Counted from the first letter of the stretch, positions 1 through 10,500 are shown. The stretch: DNA of 64,000 bases from Boudabousia liubingyangii (GCF_001907245.1 NZ_MQSU01000002.1:248001-312000), one strand, 5' to 3'. The notes: a model not told the origin generated them from the sequence alone. Numbers and translations are program-made.

Positions 1-2
1 CG

Positions 3-668
3 AACTTGCGCTTCCCCGACCCGGCTCCCTGCGGCAAAGTCCCCTTGGAAGCTGATTCAATCACCAAGTCTTATGGCTCTCTAGATGTTCTCATGGGAGT
101 TGACCTGGCCATCGATAGGGGCGCGAAGGTTGTGGTGCTGGGGCTTAACGGTGCCGGTAAGACCACCTTGCTGCGAGTTTTGGCTGGGGTTGAGGAACCC
201 GATGATGGGAAGGTTGTGGCCGGTCATGGTTTGAAGCTTGGCTACTACGCGCAGGAACATGAGACCCTTGATGTGCATGCCACAGTCTTAGAGAATCTGG
301 CGGCTGTCGCGCCCGATTTTGATGATACTAAGGTCCGAAACGTACTGGGCCAGTTCCTTTTCACCGGGGATGATGTGGAGAAGCCGGCGGCGGTCTTGTC
401 CGGCGGCGAGAAGACTCGTCTCGCCTTGGCGACCCTGGTGGTTTCGGCTGCGAATGTTTTGCTATTAGACGAACCCACTAACAACCTGGACCCGGCATCC
501 CGGGATGAGATTCTTAAGGCCCTTAACAGTTACGAGGGAGCGGTAGTACTAGTCACCCACGATCCGGGGGCCGTCCAGGCGCTAAACCCCGATAGGGTGC
601 TTTTGCTGCCGGATGCGGATGAGGACCTCTGGTCTGATGATTACCTTGACTTGGTCACTTTGACGTAG
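3..668 (+). CDS. ABC-F family ATPase, C-terminal part (5' end outside window)
   Basis: The reading frame is already open at base 3, so the start codon and the first ATPase domain lie upstream of the window. What remains is one complete ABC domain of about 200 residues: Walker A (GLNGAGKTT), the signature LSGGEKTR, and a Walker B followed by DEPTNNLD, with a switch histidine in THDPG. There are no membrane segments. The DEPTNNLD element and the absence of a permease are typical of ABC-F proteins, which act on ribosomes (translation control or antibiotic protection) rather than in transport. The subfamily cannot be decided from half a protein, so no symbol is given. It ends just before the sixA-like gene. 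Confidence 0.85.
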   Translation, partial: NLRFPDPAPCGKVPLEADSITKSYGSLDVLMGVDLAIDRGAKVVVLGLNGAGKTTLLRVLAGVEEPDDGKVVAGHGLKLGYYAQEHETLDVHATVLENLAAVAPDFDDTKVRNVLGQFLFTGDDVEKPAAVLSGGEKTRLALATLVVSAANVLLLDEPTNNLDPASRDEILKALNSYEGAVVLVTHDPGAVQALNPDRVLLLPDADEDLWSDDYLDLVTLT

Positions 669-695
669 GAAATAGCTTTTCCTGCTAGTTAACGA

Positions 696-701
696 TAAAA
701 T
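696..701 (+). promoter_or_regulatory. -10 box of a probable leaderless transcript (sixA-like gene)
   Basis: TAAAAT lies exactly 7 bases before the ATG at 709, the spacing expected if transcription begins at the start codon. There is no Shine-Dalgarno sequence upstream. The same arrangement recurs at several other genes in the window. No clear -35 box is visible. Confidence 0.45.
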
Positions 702-708
702 GTGTGAC

Positions 709-1209
709 ATGAGAAACACTATTGTTCTGGTTCGACACTCGACCGCTGAGAGGTTTTCGGCCAACGGAGACCTTGGGCGTGCCCTGACTCCAGAAGGTCA
801 AGAACAAGCAATAGAGTTGGGAAAACTACTGGTCAAAGAGCTAGGCCCAAGTGTTGACTGTCTAGTTGCCTCCCATGCTGTGCGAGCCCAAGAGACCGCT
901 GATGCCATTGGACAGAACCTAAAGATCGAGAATCTTTGGATGGACCGCGCAATCTACGATTCCGATGTCGATAGCCTGCGCGAGATCGTGCATTCATGTG
1001 AGCGTAAGACGCTGGTGATTGTGGGGCATGAGCCGACAATTTCCGTTTTTGCCGCTGCCCTAATCTGTGACGACTGCCCGGGCCGAGAACTGGTCTACGG
1101 CGGAGTCCCTACGGCCTCTGCGATTGTCCTAAAGACGGACCTGCCCTTTGACCAAGTTTGTTGCGGCAGTTGTGATCTAGAAGCGTTCCTACACGCTGAG
1201 ATCGGTTAG
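709..1209 (+). CDS. SixA-type histidine phosphatase
   Basis: A small cytoplasmic member of the histidine phosphatase superfamily, which removes phosphate through a phosphohistidine intermediate; SixA relatives act on phosphohistidine in signalling proteins. The N-terminal catalytic RHSTAE motif is present, with the second histidine in the GHEPT motif of the C-terminal half. Its length of about 166 residues matches SixA. An ATG three codons earlier (700) is possible, but 709 is preferred because a -10-like TAAAAT sits 7 bases upstream. It is followed by a strong hairpin separating it from the opposing glgC. The physiological substrate is not evident from the sequence. Confidence 0.8.
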   Translation: MRNTIVLVRHSTAERFSANGDLGRALTPEGQEQAIELGKLLVKELGPSVDCLVASHAVRAQETADAIGQNLKIENLWMDRAIYDSDVDSLREIVHSCERKTLVIVGHEPTISVFAAALICDDCPGRELVYGGVPTASAIVLKTDLPFDQVCCGSCDLEAFLHAEIG

Positions 1210-1224
1210 CTTTTAAAAGACAAA

Positions 1225-1267
1225 ATATTCGGGGTGCTAGATCTGATTGATCTAGCACCCCGAATAT
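1225..1267. terminator. Bidirectional hairpin between sixA-like gene and glgC
   Basis: A perfect 19-base-pair inverted repeat with a 5-base loop, positioned between two convergent genes. A-rich sequence lies on the left and T-rich sequence on the right, so it can serve as an intrinsic terminator in both directions. Confidence 0.85.
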
Positions 1268-1295
1268 CGTTATTGCTATGGGATTGCTGGTCGGA

Positions 1296-2531
1296 TTACT
1301 TTGGAATGACCATGCCCTTAGGTGCGACTACTAGGCCAGTTTCGGTGACGGTCAAGCCGCGTTCACGGTCATGATCCAAGTCCACACCAATCTGAGCGCC
1401 GGCCTCTACGACACAGTTCTTGTCGAGGATGGCACGGTGAACGACCGCCCCACGACCTACGCGAACATTGTGCATAAGCACCGATCCGGAGACATCTGCC
1501 CACGAGTGAACGTAAACCCCGGGGGAGAGGACCGAACGCTGAACTTTACCGCCCGAAATGATCACCGAGGGGGAAACAATCGAATCGATTGCCACACCCA
1601 TACGATCAGCCGAACCGTAAACGAACTTAGCCGGTGCTAGGGAACCGGAAAGACCGGTGTAGACGGGCCAATCCTGGTTGTAAAGGTTGAAGACCGGGTT
1701 AATCGAGATGAGGTCCATATTGGCTTCATAGTAAGCATCTAGGGTACCTACGTCGCGCCAGTAGTCACGGTCGCGTTCGAGTGAACCAGGAACATCATTA
1801 TCAATGAAGTCATAAACTCCAGCAGCACCCTGTTCGACGAAATAGGGAACAATATTGCCGCCCATATCGTGTTTTGAGGTGGGATCGTTGGCGTCCTGAT
1901 GAAGCGCCTCGATGAGCTCCTTGGTGGAGAAGATGTAGTTACCCATGGAGGCTAGTACCTGATCGGGGGCATCCGGCAGGCCCTCAGCATTTTCGGGCTT
2001 CTCAAGGAAGTTAAGAATCTTGCCGTCTTTGGCGTCGATTACCCCGAACTGGTTTGCAAGGGAGAGTGGCTGACGAATACCGGCCACGGTACAGGGCAAG
2101 CCCGAAGCGATGTGGTGATCCAGCATCTGGCTGAAATCCATCCGGTAAATATTGTCCGCACCGGTAATCACGATGTAGTCCGGCATTTCATCATTAACGA
2201 TGTTGAGGGACTGATAGATAGCGTCGGCGCTACCTAGATACCAGTGCTTACCCATGCGCTGCTGGGCGGGGACAGGTGCAATAAAGTTGCCCAACAGGTT
2301 AGACATACGCCAGGTCAAAGTGACGTGACGGTCTAGCGAGTGAGACTTGTACTGCGTAAGAACCACTACTTGAAGAAAACCTGAGTTGACGATATTCGAC
2401 AGTGAAAAGTCAATCAGTCGGTAGTGGCCTGCAAAAGGAACCGCGGGCTTAGCGCGGTCGATGGTCAGGGGCATCAGACGCTTGCCTTCGCCGCCTGCCA
2501 GAACAATAGCGAGAACTTTTTTGGTTGCCAT
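1296..2531 (-). CDS. glgC: Glucose-1-phosphate adenylyltransferase
   Basis: Makes ADP-glucose from ATP and glucose 1-phosphate, the first committed step of bacterial glycogen synthesis. The nucleotide-binding [12 protein letters not shown] motif is at residues 12-23, followed by the KPAVPFAG segment. The C-terminal third is a left-handed beta-helix with hexapeptide character (for example [16 protein letters not shown]). About 411 residues is normal. The ATG at 2531 is chosen; a GTG two codons upstream (2537) is also possible and neither has a strong ribosome binding site. It is divergent from glgA, the usual actinobacterial layout, so both probably share control from the 120-base region between them. 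Confidence 0.95.
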   Translation of the reverse strand: MATKKVLAIVLAGGEGKRLMPLTIDRAKPAVPFAGHYRLIDFSLSNIVNSGFLQVVVLTQYKSHSLDRHVTLTWRMSNLLGNFIAPVPAQQRMGKHWYLGSADAIYQSLNIVNDEMPDYIVITGADNIYRMDFSQMLDHHIASGLPCTVAGIRQPLSLANQFGVIDAKDGKILNFLEKPENAEGLPDAPDQVLASMGNYIFSTKELIEALHQDANDPTSKHDMGGNIVPYFVEQGAAGVYDFIDNDVPGSLERDRDYWRDVGTLDAYYEANMDLISINPVFNLYNQDWPVYTGLSGSLAPAKFVYGSADRMGVAIDSIVSPSVIISGGKVQRSVLSPGVYVHSWADVSGSVLMHNVRVGRGAVVHRAILDKNCVVEAGAQIGVDLDHDRERGLTVTETGLVVAPKGMVIPK

Positions 2532-2652
2532 GGTCACATTCTAGCGAGAAGTTGCACAACATTGCGCGTCGAGATTCGTTAGAATGAGCATAATAAATCA
2601 TAAGCCAGCTACAAATGCTGTTTTTTCACAAGACTGAAGGTGAGGCTTCACA

Positions 2653-3873
2653 ATGCGTGTAGACCTGTTAACAAAAGAATTTCCCCCCTTTGTATATGGC
2701 GGCGCCGGGGTTCACGTTGATGAGCTCGCTAAGGTCCTAAAGGCCCATGTCGAGGTTCAGGTGCATGCTTTCGGTGGTCCCCGAGAGGGGATGTCGGGCG
2801 TAACCGGTTACCCCGATGTGTCTGAACTCAAAGACGCCAACGGGGCGCTTCAGTCACTAGGCGTGGATCTAGAAATCGCCCAGGGAACCGCAGGGGCGGA
2901 CCTGGTCCACTCCCATACCTGGTACGCCAATATGGCCGGGCACTGGTCAAAGCTGCTACACGGCGTTCCCCATGTGATCTCGGCTCACTCCCTAGAACCA
3001 CTACGTCCGTGGAAAGCTGAACAGCTAGGTGGTGGCTACCGAGTCTCCTCCTGGGCAGAAAAGACTGCTTACGAGGCTGCCGACGGCATTATTGCCGTTT
3101 CGAATGCCATGCGTGACGACATCCTACGTTGCTACCCAGCTATCGACCCGAAACGGGTTCATGTAGTTCACAATGGCATTGATCTTGACGCCTGGCAGCC
3201 TGACCACTCTGAGGCTGGACAAGAAGCTGCCAAGGCGACCCTGGCTCGGCTAGGAATCAAACAGGGCGTCCCCACCGTGGTCTTCGTGGGCCGTATTACC
3301 CGTCAAAAAGGCTTGCCCTACATGCTGCGCGCACTTCGTGAAATCCCCCAGGACGTCCAGATCGTCCTCTGCGCAGGTGCTCCCGATACCCCCGAAATCA
3401 TGAAGGAAGTAATCGGTCTAGTAGATGAACTGCGTCAGACCCGTGAAGGGGTCATCTGGGTAGAGGAAATGCTGCCTCGTCACGAACTTGTTCAGGTATT
3501 GGATAACTCCACCGTTTTCGTAACTCCTTCGGTTTATGAACCACTGGGCATCGTGAACCTAGAGGCGATGGCAGTTTCTCTACCCGTAGTCGGTACTGCG
3601 ACCGGTGGTATTCCGGACGTAATCGTCGACGGCGAAACTGGCGTGCTAGTCCCGATCGAACAGGTCGATGACGGTACCGGCACTCCGCTAGATCCCGATC
3701 GTTTTGTGGCCGACCTAGCTGCCGGAATCAACCAGGTACTAGCTGATCCAGAAAAGGCCCGCAAGATGGGCGAGGCCGGACGCAAGCGCGCTGAAGAACA
3801 TTTCTCCTGGAAAGCAATCGCAGAACGCACTGTGGCCGTGTACCAAGCCGTACTTGAATCAGTAGCAAGGTAA
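2653..3873 (+). CDS. glgA: Glycogen synthase / maltose-1-phosphate synthase, GT4 family
   Basis: An ADP-glucose-dependent glycosyltransferase. The protein begins with the synthase-like KEFPPFVYGGAGVHV segment (residues about 8-22) and has a two-Rossmann GT-B layout with the EPLGIVNLEAMA nucleotide-sugar motif. At 406 residues it resembles the actinobacterial GlgA type, whose mycobacterial member (GlgM) was shown to make alpha-maltose 1-phosphate from ADP-glucose. Which acceptor is used here cannot be read from sequence. A GGTGAGG-like ribosome binding site lies 10 bases before the ATG. It is divergent from glgC, which supplies the donor. Confidence 0.92.
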   Translation: MRVDLLTKEFPPFVYGGAGVHVDELAKVLKAHVEVQVHAFGGPREGMSGVTGYPDVSELKDANGALQSLGVDLEIAQGTAGADLVHSHTWYANMAGHWSKLLHGVPHVISAHSLEPLRPWKAEQLGGGYRVSSWAEKTAYEAADGIIAVSNAMRDDILRCYPAIDPKRVHVVHNGIDLDAWQPDHSEAGQEAAKATLARLGIKQGVPTVVFVGRITRQKGLPYMLRALREIPQDVQIVLCAGAPDTPEIMKEVIGLVDELRQTREGVIWVEEMLPRHELVQVLDNSTVFVTPSVYEPLGIVNLEAMAVSLPVVGTATGGIPDVIVDGETGVLVPIEQVDDGTGTPLDPDRFVADLAAGINQVLADPEKARKMGEAGRKRAEEHFSWKAIAERTVAVYQAVLESVAR

Positions 3874-3883
3874 GATGATTCCT

Positions 3884-4669
3884 ATGAACGCTGTTTTTGA
3901 ACTTTCTGAGGTAACGGTAGAACGTTCGGGTCAAACTATCTTGGATCACCTGAACTGGACGGTTACGGAAGGCGAACACTGGGCAGTACTGGGCCCCAAC
4001 GGTGCCGGTAAAACTACCCTTGCCAAGGTCCTAACCGGACGCGAGCGTCTGACTGGGGGAGAACTCGAAGTCTTAGGCGAACCCATCAGCGATCTTCCAG
4101 TAAATGAACTGGCTCGCATGATTGGTCTTTCCTCCGCTGCCTTGAGTGCTAAGTTTGCTGCACGGATTACGGCCTTGGATGTAGTTATCTCGGCCGCGCA
4201 CGGTCTCACCAAGCGCTTCCAAGAAACCTACGAAGAAATGGATTTCCAACGCGCAAACGATCTACTGGCCGCCTTCGGAGTCTCCCACCTAGCAGAGCGC
4301 CAGTTCAGCACCCTTTCTGAGGGCGAAAAACAGCGCGTCCAGATAGCGCGGGCATTTATGGCCGATCCGCAGGCACTAATCCTAGATGAGCCCGGAGCTG
4401 GCCTTGATCTGGGTGCTCGTGAGAATCTGATGCTGGCACTATCCGAACTGGCCGGGGACCGTCGCTCTCCGGCAATGGTAGTGATTACGCACCACATTGA
4501 AGAAATCGCTGCCGGCTTTACTCACGCCCTAATTCTTAAATCTGGTCAGGCAATCGCTGCTGGTCCGATTGCTGAAGTACTAAATAGCCAGAACCTCAGC
4601 ACTGCCTTTGGCCTTGAGCTAGAGGTATCCCAAGTAGACGGCCGTTTTTCGGCACGTGGAAAGAGGTAA
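3884..4669 (+). CDS. ABC transporter ATP-binding protein
   Basis: A single ABC ATPase domain with Walker A (GPNGAGKTT), a variant signature LSEGEKQR (usually LSGGQ) and a Walker B followed by DEPGAGLD. No permease or binding protein is adjacent, so the transported substrate is unknown; it may act with membrane proteins encoded elsewhere. An ATG at 3875 lies immediately after the glgA stop, but the second ATG at 3884 is better spaced from the AAGGTAAG that spans the glgA stop codon and is used here. Transcription probably continues from glgA and into the nfeD-like gene 2 bases downstream. Confidence 0.8.
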   Translation: MNAVFELSEVTVERSGQTILDHLNWTVTEGEHWAVLGPNGAGKTTLAKVLTGRERLTGGELEVLGEPISDLPVNELARMIGLSSAALSAKFAARITALDVVISAAHGLTKRFQETYEEMDFQRANDLLAAFGVSHLAERQFSTLSEGEKQRVQIARAFMADPQALILDEPGAGLDLGARENLMLALSELAGDRRSPAMVVITHHIEEIAAGFTHALILKSGQAIAAGPIAEVLNSQNLSTAFGLELEVSQVDGRFSARGKR

Positions 4670-4671
4670 CT

Positions 4672-5124
4672 ATGACATCACTGATGTGGTGGTTAATTGC
4701 CGCACTAGTCTTCGTGCTAGTTGAACTAGTAACGGTTGATCTGACCTTCCTAATGCTCGCCGTGGGCGCACTGGTCGGTGGAATCACGACTTTTGCTCTA
4801 GGACCAGAATGGTTCTATACCCCGGTTATCGTATTCGCTGTCGTCTCCGTACTATTGATCTTCCTAGTTCGTCCTTGGGCCAAAGCCTATCTGCAGCGTT
4901 CTATCCCGAAATATGCCTCCAATGCTGACGGCATGGTCGGTAAGAACGGACTGGTCGTAGAAACGGTTGCGGCACATGATGGTCTAGTACGCATTGACGG
5001 ACAGGACTGGACCGCCCGGTCTGCCGACGGCAGCCAGATTTCGCCAGATGAAACCGTTTATGTAGCCCGCATCGACGGTGCTACCGCATACGTTAGCCGA
5101 ACTGCCCCTTCGGAAACCCACTGA
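4672..5124 (+). CDS. NfeD-like membrane protein
   Basis: A 150-residue protein with two or three hydrophobic segments in the first 65 residues, followed by a soluble beta-rich C-terminal domain (about residues 80-145). This is the layout of short NfeD proteins, whose C-terminal OB-fold is known to pair with SPFH proteins. The downstream gene is such an SPFH protein, which strongly supports the call. Such pairs organise membrane microdomains or membrane protein quality control; the exact role here is unknown. It starts 2 bases after the preceding ABC ATPase gene, suggesting translational coupling. Confidence 0.75.
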   Translation: MTSLMWWLIAALVFVLVELVTVDLTFLMLAVGALVGGITTFALGPEWFYTPVIVFAVVSVLLIFLVRPWAKAYLQRSIPKYASNADGMVGKNGLVVETVAAHDGLVRIDGQDWTARSADGSQISPDETVYVARIDGATAYVSRTAPSETH

Positions 5125-5158
5125 ATGCCCTAGGGCAAAACAAGGAGTACCAAAACCA

Positions 5159-6049
5159 ATGGAAGACACTTCATTCGTGCCGCTAATCGTAGTGGCGCTG
5201 TTGGTGATCATTGCGATCATCATTCTTCTTAAAACCGTCACCATCGTTCCCCAGGCACGCGCCGTGGTGGTGGAACGACTAGGTAAGTTCCGTGCTGAAT
5301 GGAAAGCCGGGATGCATTTCCTAGTTCCTTTCGTCGATCGGGTAGTCGCCAATATCGACCTTCGTGAGCAGGTCGTATCCTTCCCGCCCCAGCCGGTTAT
5401 TACCTCCGATAACGTCACCGTGTCGATCGACTCGGTCGTTTACTACCAGGTCAACCAGCCCTCACGTGCAACCTACGAAATCGCAAACTTCATTCAGGCA
5501 ATCGAACAGCTAACCGTTACCACCCTACGTAACGTGATTGGTTCGATGGACCTAGAAGCCACCCTAACCAGCCGCGACCACATCAACGGTCAGCTCCGTG
5601 GCGTCCTAGACGACGCTACCGGTAACTGGGGTATTCGTATTAACCGTGTGGAACTAAAGGCCATTGAACCGCCGCCCTCGATCCAGCAAGCCATGGAAAA
5701 GCAGATGCGCGCGGAACGTGACAAGCGTGCCGCAATTCTTACCGCTCAGGGTCTACGTGAATCTGAGATTCTAACCGCTGAAGGTGAGAAGCAGTCCGCG
5801 ATTCTTCGTGCTGAAGGTCAGGCCCAGTCTGCCGTTCTTCGCGCACAGGGTGAATCGGAAGCTATCCAGAAGGTCTTCCAAGCAATCCACGAAGGCGATC
5901 CGGATCCCAAGCTTCTGGCCTACCAGTACCTGCAGATGCTGCCGAAACTCTCAGAGGGCGAATCCTCTAAGGTCTGGGTTGTCCCGACTGAGCTAACTGC
6001 TGCTCTCCGGGCTGTTTCTGAAGGCTTTGGAAACAACTCCCACAACTAG
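5159..6049 (+). CDS. SPFH/Band 7 (stomatin-like) membrane protein
   Basis: A 296-residue membrane scaffold of the stomatin/prohibitin family. A single membrane segment (residues about 7-25) is followed by the SPFH domain, beginning VPQARAVVVERLGKF, and then a long Ala/Gln/Glu-rich coiled coil (about residues 180-255) with repeated AEGQAQSA-like units. An in-frame ATG lies 27 codons upstream inside nfeD, but the ATG at 5159 has an AAGGAG site 11 bases upstream and directly precedes the membrane anchor. It is the partner of the NfeD-like protein encoded just before. A hairpin follows the stop codon. Confidence 0.9.
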   Translation: MEDTSFVPLIVVALLVIIAIIILLKTVTIVPQARAVVVERLGKFRAEWKAGMHFLVPFVDRVVANIDLREQVVSFPPQPVITSDNVTVSIDSVVYYQVNQPSRATYEIANFIQAIEQLTVTTLRNVIGSMDLEATLTSRDHINGQLRGVLDDATGNWGIRINRVELKAIEPPPSIQQAMEKQMRAERDKRAAILTAQGLRESEILTAEGEKQSAILRAEGQAQSAVLRAQGESEAIQKVFQAIHEGDPDPKLLAYQYLQMLPKLSEGESSKVWVVPTELTAALRAVSEGFGNNSHN

Positions 6050-6064
6050 AAAAACTAGATGAGT

Positions 6065-6109
6065 CTGAGGGCCGTGTGAATCCTTGTTTATGGAACACAC
6101 GGCCCTCAG
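6065..6109 (+). terminator. Hairpin after SPFH gene
   Basis: A perfect 14-base-pair inverted repeat (starting CTGAGGGCC) with a 17-base loop, just after the SPFH stop. No T-tract follows, so termination would be weak or factor-dependent; the -10 box of the next gene abuts it. Confidence 0.55.
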
Positions 6110-6110
6110 C

Positions 6111-6116
6111 TATACT
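6111..6116 (+). promoter_or_regulatory. Possible -10 box for glnA2-glnE
   Basis: TATACT directly follows the hairpin and lies 51 bases before the chosen glnA start. A convincing -35 box is not visible, so the assignment rests on the -10 match and position alone. Confidence 0.35.
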
Positions 6117-6166
6117 CAGAACATTGAAGTGCGCAAACCATGGGAAACGTCCCGGGAAGGTCAAAG

Positions 6167-7504
6167 ATGAACAGCGTTGAAGAACATGTCTTAGAGCGAG
6201 TACATAGCCGGGGCATCGAATTTATCACCCTCTGGTTCGCTGACGTCTCCGGGGTCCTTAAAGGCCTTTCCATTGCCCCTGAAGAACTCGAAGATGCCTT
6301 TAACGAAGGCATCGGATTCGACGGCTCATCGATTGAAGGCCTGACCCGTATCTACGAATCCGACATGCTACTGGCACCTGATGCCCGTACCTTCCAAGAA
6401 ATCCCCTGGGAAAATGAACATCGTGTGGCCCGCATGTTCTGCCGCGTCCTTGGACCCGATGGACAGCCCGCTTTCCGTGATCCGCGCGGGGTACTTGAAC
6501 GCCAGCTAGAACGTGCCGCTGAACTAGGCTTCACCTTCCATGTCCACCCAGAGGTAGAGTTTTACCTACTTCGCTCCGTGGCCTCACTTTCGGAAGAGCC
6601 AGAACCCCTTGACCGTGCCGGCTATTTCGACCACGTTTCTGGTGGTAAGGCACATGCCTTTAGACGCCGGGTCGTTTCGGCCCTTGAAAGCATGGGAATC
6701 TCAGTCGAATTCTCCCATCATGAGGGCGGGCCCGGGCAGTCCGAAATCGACCTGCGTTCCGCGCCGGCACTAATCGCCGCCGACAATATTATGACCCTAC
6801 GGACGGTTGTCGAAGAACTAGCCTCCCGTGAGGGGATTACCGCCACCTTCATGCCAAAGCCCTTCGTGGACGAACCCGGTTCCGGCATGCACGTCCACCT
6901 CTCCCTTTTCGAAGGGGAAGAGAATGCCTTTTACTCGGCCGGAGGCCAATACCAACTATCACCTACCGGTCGTCGCTTCGTCGCGGGGGTGCTGGCGCAC
7001 GCTAGAGAGATCAGCGCAATTACCAATCAGCATGTGAACTCTTACAAGCGATTATGGGGCGGGGGAGAAGCCCCCAGTTACGTCTGCTGGGGACACAATA
7101 ACCGTTCGGCCCTAATCCGCGTTCCCCTCTACAAACCGGGGAAGAGTTCCTCGGCCCGCGTCGAATTCCGCGGCATGGATTCAGCCGCTAACCCCTACCT
7201 AGCGCTAGCGGTTATCCTTGCGGCTGGCCTAGATGGAATCGAACAAAAACTAGACCTTACTGATGAAACTGAAGATGATGTCTGGGCATTAAGCGACTCC
7301 GAACGGCAGGCCCTTGGGATTGAAGCCCTCCCGACCTCACTCTCTTCAGCCGTGAAGGAAATGGGCCGCTCAGACCTGGTCCCAAGCGTCCTCGGCGAGG
7401 AAGTATTCGCCTATTTCCAGCGCAATAAGGTTGCCGAGTGGGCCGAGTACCGCCGGCAGATTACCCCCTTTGAATATGCTCGTTTCCTTTCGGTTAATCC
7501 CTGA
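6167..7504 (+). CDS. glnA2: Type I glutamine synthetase, GlnA2-like (non-adenylylated type)
   Basis: ATP-dependent ligation of ammonia to glutamate, or to a related substrate in some paralogues. Type I motifs are visible: GFDGSSIEG near the N-terminus, the metal-binding EVEFYL, the GSGMHVHLS segment and the NPYLALAVILAAG stretch. Its 445 residues match the short GlnA2 class. At the position of the adenylylated tyrosine the protein has tryptophan (W373 in DVWALS), so it should not be a substrate of the adjacent GlnE in the usual way. The start at 6167 is chosen over an upstream ATG (6140) because GGAAGG lies 6 bases before it. glnE follows after 11 bases. Confidence 0.88.
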   Translation: MNSVEEHVLERVHSRGIEFITLWFADVSGVLKGLSIAPEELEDAFNEGIGFDGSSIEGLTRIYESDMLLAPDARTFQEIPWENEHRVARMFCRVLGPDGQPAFRDPRGVLERQLERAAELGFTFHVHPEVEFYLLRSVASLSEEPEPLDRAGYFDHVSGGKAHAFRRRVVSALESMGISVEFSHHEGGPGQSEIDLRSAPALIAADNIMTLRTVVEELASREGITATFMPKPFVDEPGSGMHVHLSLFEGEENAFYSAGGQYQLSPTGRRFVAGVLAHAREISAITNQHVNSYKRLWGGGEAPSYVCWGHNNRSALIRVPLYKPGKSSSARVEFRGMDSAANPYLALAVILAAGLDGIEQKLDLTDETEDDVWALSDSERQALGIEALPTSLSSAVKEMGRSDLVPSVLGEEVFAYFQRNKVAEWAEYRRQITPFEYARFLSVNP

Positions 7505-7515
7505 CCCTGATTCCT

Positions 7516-10500
7516 ATGGAAGCCTGCGATCTAAGTCTTAGTGATCTAAGTAGCCTAGGTTTTTCACGTCCCCAAACCGCGAAACAACAACTGGGGGACC
7601 CGGGGCTAGATTTTCCCCTGGCGCAGATACAGATCTTTTCGCACTGTGCTGATCCGGATGCCGCCCTAGTTTCACTGCTGAACTTTAGCGCCCAAAATCC
7701 GGGGCCCTGGCAAGCGATTAAAACCAAGACTGAAGAACTGGCAGCTTTCTTACGCCTGCTAGGGGCCTCAGAAGCTCTAGGGCAGATGATCCAATCCGAC
7801 CCCAGCCTGTTGGCTCATTTAGCGGTACCCAATCTACACCAGGTGCATCCTCCCACAGCCCAGGTGGAGGAACCCGCAGCTAACCCAATCGAGCTCCCTG
7901 AAACCGAGGTCCAAGACCCCGGATATCGTCAGATCTTTATTGATTTCTTTAGTGCCAACCGGGGGAGCGATCCAGATACGTTCCGGCGGTGCTACTATGC
8001 GCTGCTGATCGAAATTGCCACCCTCGATCTGAACTCTCCCGACCCCCGAGCCTACCTGCCCACGGTTTGCCGGCAGGTCTCTGCGTTGGCAGATGCCGCC
8101 CTGGAAATGGCCATGGAACAAACCCGCACCCAGGTGGAACTACCTGAGGGACTTGAACTGGCCATTATTGCCCTCGGAAAGTGTGGGGCACAGGAACTTA
8201 ACTACCTATCAGATGTTGACGTCATGTTCGTGGTCGACTGGGATCGCGAGAAGACAGTTGAAAATGAAGCCTTAGCGGCCGCTAGCAACTGGGTTAGTGC
8301 CATCTCTACGCTGATCGCTGGTCCGGGTAAGCTTCGCCCTCTCTGGCCTCTTGATCTGGGGCTGCGACCAGAGGGCGCTAATGGGGCCCTGGTTCGGACC
8401 CTCGATTCATACCGTTCGTACTATCTGCGCTGGGCTCAGTCCTGGGAGTTTCAAGCGCTGCTGAAGGCGCGTCCTGCGGCCGGTAATCCCCGTCTTGGTC
8501 AGGGCTTTATGGAACTGACCCAAGAACTTGTCTGGACGGCTTCAGCCCGCGCTGATTTCGTGGATAATGCCCGGGCTATGCGTCAGCGGGTGGAAGCAAA
8601 CCTGCGTTTTGACGAACGCGACCGGCATTTGAAGCTAGGGCCCGGAGGTCTGCGCGATGTGGAGTTCTCGGTTCAGCTCCTGCAACTGGTGCATGGCAGG
8701 GTCGATCAGAAAGTCCGCGTCCCGGCCACCCTGTCCGCTCTCAGTGCGCTTAGTGCCCAAGGGTACATTGGTCGACAGGCCGCCCAAACCATGGATCAGG
8801 CGTATCGCGAGTTGCGCCTAGTGGAACATCGTCTGCAGCTCCATAAGCTAAAGCGCTCACATGTGCTTCCTAAGGATGCCAAGAGCTGGCGGCGTTTGGC
8901 CCGTGCCTGCCAGGTTGAAGGAGCGGAAGAATCCAGTTTCGAGCAGCATATCGCCAAGCTTCGCTCCGAGGTCAGAGCCTGCCACCAGTCCTTGTTCTAT
9001 CGCCCGCTCCTAGGTAATCTAGCCGGCTTGGATGATGGGGCTTTGGCTTTGAGCCCGGAAGCCGCTACTGACTGGCTGGCCGCCCTAGGGTATCGAGACC
9101 CGGCTGGGGCTCAGCGTCAGATTGCTGCCCTCACTAGAGGCGTAACTAGGCGAGCTAATATTCAGCGTCAAATCCTGCCGGTAATGCTGGGCTGGTTGGC
9201 TAATGGGCCCAACCCGGACCAGGGACTACTGCGCTTGCGGGTACTGGCTGAGGAAGTGGGCTCGACTGGCTGGTTTGTTCGTTCCTTACGGGATTCGCCC
9301 TATACAGCTAAGCGGCTTTCGCAGGTGCTTTCCAGCTCCGAGTACGCTACGACCGCCATGATTAACGCGCCGATTTTGGTGGAGCAGCTTGATAATGACC
9401 AGGCTTTACAGATTACGAATTGGCCCAAGTTGGAGTCCGAGGTCCGTTCCCTGGTGGAACGCCAGGAAGACCACGCCCAAGGGGTAGCTCGCTTGCGGGC
9501 TTGGCGTGCCCGTGAACTGGGTAGAGCAGCCCTAGCCGATATCTGTCTGGGCATGGATTGTGCCCGCAGCGGCCAAGAGATTAGCGCCGCTAATGATGCG
9601 ACCTTGCGGGTCACCTTGGACTTGGCTAGGGAGAATATTCCGCGTGGTTTCGAGGTACCCATTGAGATTATTACCATGGGGCGCCTAGGCGGTCAGGAAT
9701 GCGGTTATGCCTCTGACGCAGATATTATCCTGCTTCACGAGGATGCGGGCTTACCCGCCGAGGAAGCGGCCCAGATTGCCCAACAGGTAGCCGTTGAACT
9801 ACGGAACCTGCTTCAGGCAGACCCCAGTCGCCTGATGGTGGACTATGACCTGCGCCCAGAAGGCAAGCAGGGTCCTTTAAGCCCGTCTCTCAAGGGCGTG
9901 CGAGAGTACTACCATAAATGGGCGTCCACTTGGGAACGGCAAGCGCTTTTGCGGGCACGCCCTTTGAACCCGGATTCTCAGTTAGCCCAAGACTTCTTAG
10001 CTGCCGTTGATCCGATCCGTTACGGTAGTGATTTTGGGCCCAAGGAGCTGCGTGAGGTTCGTTTGTTGAAGGCCCGGATGGAACGCGAACGTCTACCCCG
10101 GTCGGTTCCGCCTCATCGGCATGTGAAGCTGGGTCCTGGTGGGCTGAGCGATATTGAATGGACCGTGCAGCTCTTGCAGTTACAGAATGCACACGCGCTA
10201 TCAGAACTGCGTACTACCTCGACCTTGGGGGCTTTGAAAGCTGCGCGTAATACGGGACTTGTCAGTACTGAACAGGCCCGAGATCTGGAGCTGGCTTGGC
10301 GTTTTGCTAGCGCGGTTCGAGCCGGTAATACGCTAGCGACCGGACGGATCAATGGTCAGGCTTTGGATCAGTTGCCTAAGGATGCTGCGACTGAGAGAAG
10401 TGTGGCTCGGATCTTGGGGTATGCGGCGGGCCAGGAGCACCAGTTGGAAGAGGACTATTTGCGTAGTGCCCGCCATGCTCGACAGATCTATGAGGAGATT

